This document shows, one piece after another, positions 22,551-29,874 of a stretch of 64,000 bases of DNA. The notes beneath the pieces were generated by a model, which saw nothing but the letters and a program-made list of their open reading frames with translations, ran no database searches and was not told the origin of the DNA. Made by a program: the position numbers and the translations under genes. This DNA is from Geosporobacter ferrireducens (GTDB lineage: Bacteria > Bacillota > Clostridia > Peptostreptococcales > Thermotaleaceae). The stretch spans positions 3,513,416 through 3,577,415 of the forward strand of contig NZ_CP017269.1 of assembly GCF_001750685.1 (NCBI RefSeq), read 5' to 3'. The stretch's first letter is position 1, and each line of letters starts with the position of its first letter.

Positions 22551-22583
22551 AAAAAGCCTTTCCGACAGATAGAAAGACTTTTG
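22551..22583 (-). terminator. Intrinsic terminator of the metQ S-box
   Basis: On the minus strand AAGTCTTTC pairs with GAAAGGCTT around a 9-nt loop, followed by six U. It lies just after the aptamer and is its probable expression platform. Confidence 0.8.
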
Positions 22584-22593
22584 GTTTCATTTA

Positions 22594-22695
22594 CTATCTC
22601 CCAGAATAAATTCTGCAGGATTTAGCACCGTGCTCATAAAAAAAATGCCGGTTGCCGGGTTTCATAGGGCCAGTCCCTCCACCACTCTTGATAGG
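22594..22695 (-). promoter_or_regulatory. SAM-I riboswitch (S-box) upstream of metQ-larA
   Basis: Third S-box of the window: AGAGTGGTGGAGGGA, CTGGCCCTATGAAACCCGG, CAACCGGC and a P4-type GAGCACGGTGCTAAATCCTG, with P1 formed by CTATC and GATAG. It implies that metQ, and the racemase gene behind it, are expressed when SAM is low. Confidence 0.96.
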
Positions 22696-22712
22696 AATAT
22701 TCAATTGATTTG

Positions 22713-22741
22713 ATTATAGAGATTTACAAAATAAATGTCAA
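22713..22741 (-). promoter_or_regulatory. Sigma-A promoter of the metQ S-box transcript
   Basis: On the minus strand TTGACA (22741-22736), 17-nt spacer, TATAAT (22718-22713): full consensus, just upstream of the riboswitch. Confidence 0.88.
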
Positions 22742-22836
22742 TAGCATTTTAAAAAATAAATTTTATTATTTACAGCGGTAAAGTATGAAAATGTTTTCTT
22801 CAAGGCTTACAGGGAATAAAAATTATTATAAAAAAA

Positions 22837-22862
22837 AGCCGCAGAGATTGCGGCTCATTGAA
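22837..22862 (-). terminator. Terminator of the aminotransferase gene
   Basis: Stem AGCCGC / GCGGCT with a 7-nt loop; on the minus strand it is followed by eight U, just past the aminotransferase stop. It separates that gene from the metQ transcript. Confidence 0.82.
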
Positions 22863-22864
22863 AC

Positions 22865-24115
22865 TTATTCAAATTTGGCTATAGCTTTTACAAATTTTTC
22901 AGGAACAAGGGCACATTGTTTCTCTGGAACAGAACATACGGCAAAGCGGATGCCTTTACCCATAGGAACTGCAAAAATCAGATCTTTCTGAAGTTCCTGT
23001 GTAACTGCTTCAGGATTACTGCAAGGAATGGTAATAAAGAAACCTGCCTTATAAGGGCACACCTTCAAATTTACTTTACGGGCATTTTCCATGAATGCAG
23101 CTGCACGCTGAGATAACATTTGCTGCAGTATGCTTCTTTCAGTTTCTACTTTTTTTAGCAGATCGGGATTTTCAAATATTTGTGCCAATACAGTCATGGC
23201 TGGACGTGTACCATTAGACCATACACCACGGTTAGAGAATTGATTTGCAGCTTTAAATTCTTCAGCCACATCCTGATTGGACGTAATGCAAATCATTGCA
23301 CCACAGCGCATGCCGTATAAAGTATAACCTTTCGACATACTGAAAGCCACAATGGTTAGAATGTTTTCAGGAAGACCTCCGAACAGCTTCATAAAAGATC
23401 TACATTCATTCGTCTTACCAGCAAAATCTATATAAGCAATGTCTACAAACAGGGTGATCTTCTTTTCTGCGTTGGCTGCTTTTTGTTTTAAAAATGACAA
23501 TACAGCTTCCCATTCTTCATTGGATAGACTATAGCCGGTAGGATTGTTTGCGGGACTGTTTAGCAGGATCACTAATTGATCTTGTTTCTGCAGGAGTTCT
23601 TCCACTGTTTTGCAAAAAGCCTCAATATGAAAATGATCATTTTCGTCAAATAAGGTATAGGTAGAGATAAAACGACCATGCTCTTCGGCAATGGTTTTAT
23701 AAGGTCCCCAATACCAGTCGGGTGTTAGAATATGATCACCGGCATTAGAATAATTCCAGACGGTATGACGAATAGCTCCGCTGCCCCCGGGTGTAGCAAT
23801 AGCCTCAATATATCCTTCTGGTGTTTGATCACGAAAAACAGCTTTTTTAGCAGCTTCCAGAAAATTGGGAAGACCTGCAATGGGTGCATAAGCAGCGTAC
23901 TCTACAGCAGGAAGTCCTCTCAACAATTCAATAACACTAGGAATGATAGAAAGTTTTCCGTCATCCTCTAATAATGCACCTACCGAAGCATTAACAACTT
24001 TATCGGCACCGTGTACTTTGGCAGCTTGCTGGGCTGCATTATTAATTGCAAAGATACTGTCTTCTCCAGCTGGTCTTCTAGAATGGGCTGCTACCATAGA
24101 AAATTTTGTAGACAT
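22865..24115 (-). CDS. Class I/II (aromatic/aspartate-type) aminotransferase
   Basis: A 416-residue PLP enzyme of fold type I. Key blocks are NPTGYSLS (Asn-Pro-Thr-Gly), DIAYIDF (PLP-ring Asp) and the Schiff-base Lys in FSMSKGYTLYGMRCG; a C-terminal Arg in GIRFAVC binds the substrate carboxylate. The overall pattern resembles the aspartate/aromatic amino-acid aminotransferases; substrate is not certain. The ATG at 24115 (MSTKFSM) lies 8 nt after GAGGAGG; a 13-residue upstream extension has no ribosome site. It is not S-box controlled, but its position next to the metQ cluster leaves a role in methionine or keto-methylthiobutyrate chemistry possible. Confidence 0.88.
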   Translation of the reverse strand: MSTKFSMVAAHSRRPAGEDSIFAINNAAQQAAKVHGADKVVNASVGALLEDDGKLSIIPSVIELLRGLPAVEYAAYAPIAGLPNFLEAAKKAVFRDQTPEGYIEAIATPGGSGAIRHTVWNYSNAGDHILTPDWYWGPYKTIAEEHGRFISTYTLFDENDHFHIEAFCKTVEELLQKQDQLVILLNSPANNPTGYSLSNEEWEAVLSFLKQKAANAEKKITLFVDIAYIDFAGKTNECRSFMKLFGGLPENILTIVAFSMSKGYTLYGMRCGAMICITSNQDVAEEFKAANQFSNRGVWSNGTRPAMTVLAQIFENPDLLKKVETERSILQQMLSQRAAAFMENARKVNLKVCPYKAGFFITIPCSNPEAVTQELQKDLIFAVPMGKGIRFAVCSVPEKQCALVPEKFVKAIAKFE

Positions 24116-24234
24116 GATATTTCCTCCTCTTAACAACAGCATGATGGATATCATTTTCTGAATATTATATCTGTATACTTATTGATTGTCAACGGCTTAG
24201 CCGTTGATTGAAATTATGAAAAATTTTTTGCATA

Positions 24235-24276
24235 TTGATATATATCACAGAAATAAGCTTCCGAAGGCAGTATAAT
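24235..24276 (+). promoter_or_regulatory. FNR/CRP-like site and promoter for the ferredoxin-domain gene
   Basis: TTGAT-ATAT-ATCAC (24235-24248) matches the FNR half-sites TTGAT/ATCAA at nine of ten positions. Its centre (24241.5) is about 41 bp before the start expected from the TATAAT at 24271-24276. There is no good -35 hexamer, as in class II activated promoters. The site is seen; the regulator is inferred. Confidence 0.5.
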
Positions 24277-24312
24277 AAAGACATAAACATAGAAAAAGAG
24301 GAGGAATAGAAA

Positions 24313-25074
24313 ATGACTGTAAGAAAAATTGTTTATATAGATGAAGAAAAATGCAATGGATGTGGATTATGTGTACCATCTTGTGCAGAAGGTGCAATCA
24401 AAATCATCGATGGTAAAGCAAAGCTGATTGCAGATAATTTATGCGACGGATTAGGTGCATGCCTTGGAGACTGTCCCAAAGATGCAATATTGATAATTGA
24501 GCGGGATGCAGCTGAATTTGATGAAGAGGCTGTAAAAGACCATCTGGAAAAAGAAAATAAGCCGAAATTGCAGCATACTCATGTGAACCACGGCCACAGT
24601 CATGGACATGGAGGTTGCCCTGGTAGCAAGCTGAGAAGCTTCAATCAGGAACAGAAAACTGCTGTGACGGAGATTTCACAAGGAGATATTGAGATCAAAA
24701 TTAAATCCCAGCTAACCCAATGGCCTGTACAGCTGATGCTGGTACCACCAACGGCACCTTATTTCCAGGATGCAGATTTATTGGTTACGGCCGACTGTGT
24801 ACCCTTTGCCTATCCAAATTATCACTTAGAGCTATTGAAGGGTAAAAAAGTTGTAATCGGTTGTCCTAAGCTGGATGATGTTGCTCTCTATGCAGAAAAG
24901 CTGACACAGATCATAAAGATGAATAACATAAAGAGCGTTACCGTAGCCTTCATGGAAGTGCCTTGTTGCACCGGCATCGTCAGAGCCGTGGAAAAGGCAG
25001 TAGCGGATGCAGGAAATAATGTATCCATTAAAAGAGTCCGCATTGGGATTGAAGGAGAAGCTACAAAGCTGTAA
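24313..25074 (+). CDS. Two-cluster ferredoxin-domain protein with His-rich linker
   Basis: A 253-residue iron-sulfur protein. The N-terminal half has two 4Fe-4S motifs, CNGCGLCVPSC (residues 13-23) and CDGLGACLGDCP (about 44-55). A His-rich segment, HTHVNHGHSHGHGG, follows near 89-102 and could bind metal. The C-terminal half (about 120-253) has scattered Cys (TADCVPFAYP, IGCPKLDD, PCCTGI) and may bind another cluster or redox partner. This architecture recurs in anaerobes as an uncharacterised ferredoxin-like protein; I assign no reaction. The ATG follows GAGGAGG. It is monocistronic, with an FNR-like site upstream and a very strong terminator. Confidence 0.85.
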   Translation: MTVRKIVYIDEEKCNGCGLCVPSCAEGAIKIIDGKAKLIADNLCDGLGACLGDCPKDAILIIERDAAEFDEEAVKDHLEKENKPKLQHTHVNHGHSHGHGGCPGSKLRSFNQEQKTAVTEISQGDIEIKIKSQLTQWPVQLMLVPPTAPYFQDADLLVTADCVPFAYPNYHLELLKGKKVVIGCPKLDDVALYAEKLTQIIKMNNIKSVTVAFMEVPCCTGIVRAVEKAVADAGNNVSIKRVRIGIEGEATKL

Positions 25075-25121
25075 TGTAAAAAAGCAAAGCGAGTACTACG
25101 CTTTGCTTTTTTACATTACAG
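25069..25121 (+). terminator. Strong 23-bp hairpin terminator
   Basis: A perfect 23-bp inverted repeat (25069-25091 with 25099-25121) around a 7-nt loop AGTACTA, including a T-run. It begins just before the stop codon of the ferredoxin-domain gene. Confidence 0.85.
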
Positions 25122-25209
25122 TTGTTTTACATTTTCCAGTTTTAAGGACTTTTTTTAAAACAACTGGTATAATATAGGAGCATGGTTATTTTTGGAAAGG
25201 AGTGAGCAG

Positions 25210-25740
25210 ATGACGTCATTTTTTTACATTCTTTTTGGTGTAGGAGCGCTTTATACCATTGTAACCTTTCTTCTAGGGCAGTTGTTAGATTTTATGGATT
25301 TTGATGCAGATTTTGATGATGAGGGACTCTTTAACATGCATGTTTCTCCCTTCAAACCTATGATTATCGCTGCATTTCTAACGTCTTTTGGCGGATTTGG
25401 ATTGATTTTTCAACATAAGAAGGATTGGCATTCAATGCAAATCATTACTGCTGCACTCCTAGCCGCTTTGGCAATTGCAGCTGTACTTTATTATTTTGTG
25501 CTGGTGCCGTTGCATAGAGTTCAAAATACTAGTGCCGTGGAACAAAAGAATTTAATTGGCCAGCGTGCAAAAGTAACCTTGAGCATTAAAGAAAAAAAGT
25601 TCGGCAAAATCAGTTATACAGTTGGCGGTAATATTTACTCTGCTCCTGCAAAGGCTTTGGGAGACAAAGAATTTATAGCAGGAGAAGAAGTAATTATTAT
25701 AGATATACAAAAAAATGTCTTTTTCGTAGACAAAATTTAA
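25210..25740 (+). CDS. NfeD-family membrane protein, flotillin partner
   Basis: A 176-residue protein with three membrane segments (about 4-24, 51-68, 82-104) and a C-terminal OB-fold-like NfeD domain (GQRAKVTLSIKEKKFGKISY, with EFIAGEEVIIIDI). This matches the short NfeD type (B. subtilis YuaF) that is encoded next to flotillin. The ATG at 25210 follows AAGGAG; the TTG at 25192 is not credible. It is 13 bp from the flotillin gene and clearly one operon. It probably helps organise flotillin-containing membrane domains. Confidence 0.88.
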   Translation: MTSFFYILFGVGALYTIVTFLLGQLLDFMDFDADFDDEGLFNMHVSPFKPMIIAAFLTSFGGFGLIFQHKKDWHSMQIITAALLAALAIAAVLYYFVLVPLHRVQNTSAVEQKNLIGQRAKVTLSIKEKKFGKISYTVGGNIYSAPAKALGDKEFIAGEEVIIIDIQKNVFFVDKI

Positions 25741-25753
25741 AGGGGGAAAGCTG

Positions 25754-27208
25754 ATGAATATTAGTGAGTTTGTAGGATTTGTACCATTTGTCATTGTATT
25801 GGTAATCATTCTATTGCTATTTGGTTTGATTATCATGTGGAGAAAGGTTTCTCAGGATAAGGCATTGGTCGTAACTGGTTTAAGAAAAAGGGTAATTTCT
25901 GGAGGCGGGGGTTTTGTGATTCCGCTGCTTGAAAAGACGGATGTAATTTCATTAGAAAATATGAAAATATATGTCAAGACCGATGGTGCCCTTACGGAAC
26001 AAGGGGTCGACATTAAAGCAGATGGTGTAGCTGTAATGAAGGTCAAGTCTGACACAGAATCTATATTGGCTGCAGTGGAACAATTTAATACAGGCAATGA
26101 AAAAGAAACCATAGAAGTCATTAAAGATACTGCCAGAGACGTGCTGGAAGGAAAACTAAGAGAAATTATCTCTACGATGACTGTAGAAGATATATACAAA
26201 AATCGTGAAAAATTTGCTTCACAGGTTCAAGAGGTAGCTGCCGTGGATTTGGCGGACATGGGACTTGAAATTAAAGCTTTTACGATTCGAGATATTTCAG
26301 ATAACAACGGTTATTTGGAAGCTTTAGGGAAGAAGCGGATTGCGGAAGTAAAGCGTGATGCAGAAATTGCAGAAGCCAGTGCAAAAAAAGAGACCAAAAT
26401 AAAAACAGCTCAAGCAAATAGAGAAGGGGAAGAAGCAAGACTGATCGCAGAAACCCAAATTGCAGAAGCCTCAAAGGCAAAGGAATTAAAGGTACAGGAA
26501 TATCGGAGAGAGCAGGAGACTGAAAAAGCGAAGGCTGATATGGCCTATGAGATTGAAACCAGCAAGGTACAACAGGATGCAGAAAAAGAAAAAATGCAGG
26601 TTTTGATTGTAAAGAAACAAAAGGAAATCGAATTGGCAGAACAAGAAGCTTTACGGAAAGAAAGAGAACTGGAAGCAGTAATTAAAAAGCAAGCGGATGC
26701 AGAAAAATATAGTGCCGAAAAGAAGACCGAAGCAGAACGATATAAAGAAGTCCAAGATGCATTGGCGGAAGCAGAGGGGATCAAGGCCCTAGGTTTAGCG
26801 AAAGCAGAAGCTAAGCGGGCTGAAGGAATTGCAGAGGTAGAGATTATCCGGGAAAAAGGGAAAGCCGAAGCGGAAGCCATGTTGAAAAAGGCTGAAGCCT
26901 TTAAGCAGTACAATGAAGCCGCAGTAACCCAGATGATTATTGAGAAATTACCGGAGCTAGCCAAAGCTGTTGCTGAGCCACTTAGCAAGACAGATAAAAT
27001 TGTTATCGTGGATTCCGGAGAAAATGGAAAGGGCGCAGGAAAGGTTACCGGATATGTAACAGATATCATATCTACGCTTCCGGAAACAGTAAATGCGATC
27101 ACTGGGATTGATCTGACAGAATTGATTAAGCATAAGGCTAAGCCTGTACCTGCATCTATATCTACACCTACACCAGAAAAGACCGTAAGTGAAGATACAA
27201 CTTTATAA
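25754..27208 (+). CDS. floT: Flotillin-like SPFH-domain membrane scaffold
   Basis: A 484-residue membrane scaffold of the flotillin/YuaG type. One N-terminal anchor (about 11-31, FVIVLVIILLLFGLIIMW) is followed by an SPFH/PHB domain (about 32-190). A long coiled coil rich in Ala-Glu-Lys repeats (about 190-400, many AEAK/EAEA stretches) mediates oligomerisation, and a Pro/Thr-rich tail closes the protein. Flotillins organise membrane microdomains and influence signalling, secretion and fluidity. Together with the upstream NfeD gene this is the standard yuaF-yuaG pair. Confidence 0.93.
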   Translation: MNISEFVGFVPFVIVLVIILLLFGLIIMWRKVSQDKALVVTGLRKRVISGGGGFVIPLLEKTDVISLENMKIYVKTDGALTEQGVDIKADGVAVMKVKSDTESILAAVEQFNTGNEKETIEVIKDTARDVLEGKLREIISTMTVEDIYKNREKFASQVQEVAAVDLADMGLEIKAFTIRDISDNNGYLEALGKKRIAEVKRDAEIAEASAKKETKIKTAQANREGEEARLIAETQIAEASKAKELKVQEYRREQETEKAKADMAYEIETSKVQQDAEKEKMQVLIVKKQKEIELAEQEALRKERELEAVIKKQADAEKYSAEKKTEAERYKEVQDALAEAEGIKALGLAKAEAKRAEGIAEVEIIREKGKAEAEAMLKKAEAFKQYNEAAVTQMIIEKLPELAKAVAEPLSKTDKIVIVDSGENGKGAGKVTGYVTDIISTLPETVNAITGIDLTELIKHKAKPVPASISTPTPEKTVSEDTTL

Positions 27209-27214
27209 ATAATT

Positions 27215-27241
27215 TGAACCTCGATTCCGAGGTTCATTTTT
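27215..27241 (+). terminator. Terminator of the nfeD-flotillin operon
   Basis: A 9-bp stem TGAACCTCG / CGAGGTTCA, 4-nt loop ATTC, followed by a U-run, just after the flotillin stop. Confidence 0.88.
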
Positions 27242-27311
27242 ATGAGATGATTTAAAAGTCCTGTGCATGGGTAATATGTAAAGGAAAAATAATATGGAAG
27301 GAGATTTTTTG

Positions 27312-27827
27312 ATGACACAAACAAGAAAAGGTCTTATAACGATGAAGGGAAACCCATTAACCCTGTTGGGTAACGAAATAAAGGCAGGAGATCAGGCACC
27401 GAATTTTACTGTGGTTCAAAATGACCTGCAGCCCTATACATTAAAAGATGCGGGAGATAAGATAAAGATTATTAGTGTAGTTCCATCCATTGATACAGGT
27501 GTTTGTGAACTCCAGACCATTCATTTCAATGAAGAGGCAGCAGCATTAGGAGATGTACTTATTTTGACTATTAGTGTAGACTTGCCTTTTGCACAAAAAA
27601 GATTTTGTGGAGCTAAGGGTATAGATAAGGTGATCACATTATCAGATCATAAAGACCTGTCCTTTGGGCTACAATATGGTTTTGTGATTGAAGAACTTAG
27701 ATTATTAAGCCGGGGTATCGTGGTCTTAGATCGCGAGAACAGGGTAGTTTATGTAGAGTATGTAAAAGAAGTAGCATCGGAGCCAGACTATGATCGTGCA
27801 ATAGAAGCTGTGAAAAAATTGCTTTAG
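27312..27827 (+). CDS. tpx: Thiol peroxidase (atypical 2-Cys peroxiredoxin)
   Basis: Reduces hydroperoxides using thioredoxin. The 171 residues carry the Tpx peroxidatic block PSIDTGVCE (Cys about 60) and the resolving Cys in KRFCGAKG (about 95), the typical intramolecular pair. Both are ordinary Cys codons, unlike the UGA in the other peroxiredoxin of this window. The ATG at 27312 follows AAGGAG; the ATG at 27294 precedes that site. It is transcribed alone. Confidence 0.95.
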   Translation: MTQTRKGLITMKGNPLTLLGNEIKAGDQAPNFTVVQNDLQPYTLKDAGDKIKIISVVPSIDTGVCELQTIHFNEEAAALGDVLILTISVDLPFAQKRFCGAKGIDKVITLSDHKDLSFGLQYGFVIEELRLLSRGIVVLDRENRVVYVEYVKEVASEPDYDRAIEAVKKLL

Positions 27828-27831
27828 CGTA

Positions 27832-27860
27832 AAAACTCACCTAACAAGGTGAGTTTTTTA
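27832..27860 (+). terminator. Terminator of tpx
   Basis: An 11-bp perfect stem (AAAACTCACCT / AGGTGAGTTTT) with a 4-nt loop and a U-run, 4 bp after the tpx stop. Confidence 0.9.
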
Positions 27861-27927
27861 TTTTGGATAAACAGGACTCTGTAGAGTGAAAATAAAGGTA
27901 AGAATGTAATGGATAGGGAGGACTCAA

Positions 27928-29340
27928 ATGGAACGGGCAATTGATCATAAGGTTCAAGATTATAGAATGATGGTTTTTGGTGAAGTAGTCAAATTGGCAT
28001 GGGCAGGTAAGCTTAAACATGAGGCGGATGAATTGCCGGAGAAAATATTGAAAGGACATATCCAAGATGAAAAAGAGAGGAGGATTGTTGAGAATCATAT
28101 TCGCATTAGTATGGGCTTAGATCCTTTGACTGGTGATGCATATCACAGATTAGAAGAGGATGTAGACAGTGCAATGAATCAGGATAGAATTAAAGCACCT
28201 TTGGTATCGGTCATTGAAGATGTTTGTGAAACTTGTAGAAGGCATCCCGGAAATGAAACAGCGGCAGAGAGAGAAAATTGTCCCCGTGAGTATCTAGATT
28301 GTACCGAAGAAGCGCATCGATGCATAGGGTGTGGCCGCTGTATTGGAGACTGCCCATTAGGTGCTATTTCTGACAAAATTGAGTTCCTGCCTGTGGTAAA
28401 GTTGCTGAAAGAGCAGCAAGCGCCGGTTTTTGCAGCTATAGCACCTGCTTATGTAGGGCAGTTTGGACGTGGCGTAACACCAGGGAAAATCAGAAATGCT
28501 TTAAAAAGGCTGGGGTTTACGGATATGGTGGAAGTAGCTGTATTTGCCGATATATTAACGGTAAAAGAGGCCTATGAGTTTGATCATATGGTGAGAACAG
28601 AAGAAGACTACTTGATCACCAGTTGCTGCTGTCCTGTATGGGTGGGGATGATTCAAAAAAATTATAAGGAAATTGCAGAGCATGTTTCACCATCCGTATC
28701 TCCTATGATTGCATCAGGAAGAGTATTAAAAGCATTAAATCCAACTGCCAGAGTCGTATTTATAGGGCCTTGCATTGCTAAAAAAGCAGAGGCCAAGATC
28801 CCGGAACTGGAAGGTGCTATTGATTATGTACTGACATTTCGGGAGTTGAAAGAAATATTTGCTGTGCTGGAGATTGATTTGGAAACATTGGATGAAGAAA
28901 ATAGAGAGGAAGCATCTTTTGCCGGTAGAGTTTATGCTAGAACGGGAGGTGTAAGCAAGGCAGTAGAGCGCTCGGTAGAACGGGTATTAAAGCGTAATAT
29001 TCCATTTAAATCTATTAGCTTTGAAGGAACTGGAGAGTGCAAAGCTGGTTTAGAAAAACTCATTAAAGGTGAAATAAAGGCTAACTTTATAGAAGGCATG
29101 GGCTGTACAGGTGGTTGCGTTGGAGGGCCGAGAGCTGTTGTATCCATTGAGGAGGGAAAAAAGGCAGTAGATGTATATAGTCTTCAAACCCAAATGGAAA
29201 CACCCTTTGACAATGATAACGTATTACAGCTTATAACCAGATTAGGAATAAAACGATGGGAAGCATTAGAAATCGATGAAGAAGAACATGTCCGGGGGCT
29301 TTTGAGCAGAAGATTGGGGGAAGGAAACTATTTACAATAA
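27928..29340 (+). CDS. Divergent [FeFe]-hydrogenase-like iron-sulfur protein
   Basis: A 470-residue protein containing the iron-only hydrogenase catalytic domain. After an N-terminal all-alpha part (1-90) come an unusual four-Cys block (CETC...CPREYLDC) and a 4Fe-4S motif CIGCGRCIGDCP near 131-142. The three H-cluster motifs are recognisable but altered: L1 reads TSCCCPVW (three Cys), L2 reads FIGPCIAKKAE (Gly instead of the usual Met before Pro-Cys), and L3 reads EGMGCTGGCVGGPRAV (not GGGQ). The four H-cluster-binding Cys appear to be kept. This is smaller and more divergent than typical H2-evolving enzymes, so sensing or another redox role is possible. It is transcribed alone from ATG 27928 (GGGAGG). 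Confidence 0.85.
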   Translation: MERAIDHKVQDYRMMVFGEVVKLAWAGKLKHEADELPEKILKGHIQDEKERRIVENHIRISMGLDPLTGDAYHRLEEDVDSAMNQDRIKAPLVSVIEDVCETCRRHPGNETAAERENCPREYLDCTEEAHRCIGCGRCIGDCPLGAISDKIEFLPVVKLLKEQQAPVFAAIAPAYVGQFGRGVTPGKIRNALKRLGFTDMVEVAVFADILTVKEAYEFDHMVRTEEDYLITSCCCPVWVGMIQKNYKEIAEHVSPSVSPMIASGRVLKALNPTARVVFIGPCIAKKAEAKIPELEGAIDYVLTFRELKEIFAVLEIDLETLDEENREEASFAGRVYARTGGVSKAVERSVERVLKRNIPFKSISFEGTGECKAGLEKLIKGEIKANFIEGMGCTGGCVGGPRAVVSIEEGKKAVDVYSLQTQMETPFDNDNVLQLITRLGIKRWEALEIDEEEHVRGLLSRRLGEGNYLQ

Positions 29341-29401
29341 TATCCATAATATGGTATTATGTCATAAAATATGAGATAATAATAAAAAGGGGGGAGCTTG
29401 T

Positions 29402-29773
29402 ATGAAGTGGATATTTCATTTGATTAAACAAATGATCATTAGCTTAATGGCTGCTGGTGGTGTTATCTTAATTCTCTATATAGTAGACATAACCCTATGG
29501 AAGGGAATGCTGGGAATTGGGATTTTTTCTATTACAATTGGCATTCTAGGTGCTTTTGGAGGAGATCTGACCATATCCGGATTTATGTCCCAGCCTTCAA
29601 AAAATAGTGGATTGCCGCAGGCTGCCTATCGTATTGATTTAACAGGACCTAAAGAATTTATGGATTATGACAGAAGCAATAAACAGTTGGATCTGAACTT
29701 TGCAGTACTGCTAATATTTATGGGTTTGATTTTAACCGTTGCAGGATTTTATGTAGAAGCAGTGAACCAATGA
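29402..29773 (+). CDS. Small membrane protein, unknown
   Basis: A 123-residue protein with three likely membrane segments (about 8-28, 33-52, 99-118) and a polar loop between the second and third (GDLTISGFMSQPSKNSG...). The ribosome site GGGGGGAG precedes the ATG. I do not recognise the family, and the neighbours (hydrogenase-like protein upstream, hisC downstream) give no clear hint. Confidence 0.65.
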   Translation: MKWIFHLIKQMIISLMAAGGVILILYIVDITLWKGMLGIGIFSITIGILGAFGGDLTISGFMSQPSKNSGLPQAAYRIDLTGPKEFMDYDRSNKQLDLNFAVLLIFMGLILTVAGFYVEAVNQ

Positions 29774-29874
29774 TTTGTTGACATAAAAAATGAAAGTTGA
29801 TATAATTGGTTTATTATTTTTAAGAATTTTAAGATAATGACCACAAGATTTATGGTTCTGCAAGGGGGAAAAAT

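Larger units (their letters stand above)
22316..22593 (-). other. Long spacer between S-box and metQ
   Basis: This 278-nt leader segment holds the S-box terminator and a 13-codon minigene (both listed separately). The rest has no recognisable gene. One minus-strand frame stays open for about 60 codons but has no start codon, and I could not match it to anything, so it may be a decayed or leader sequence. Confidence 0.5.

Noticed and set aside
23732..24161. Plus-strand ORFs opposite the aminotransferase
   Set aside because: They mirror the coding frame of a clear PLP enzyme on the other strand and lack ribosome sites.
26545..27324. 259-codon minus-strand ORF opposite flotillin
   Set aside because: It is an antisense shadow of the Ala/Glu/Lys-rich coiled coil, with composition (Ser/Phe-rich) typical of such shadows.
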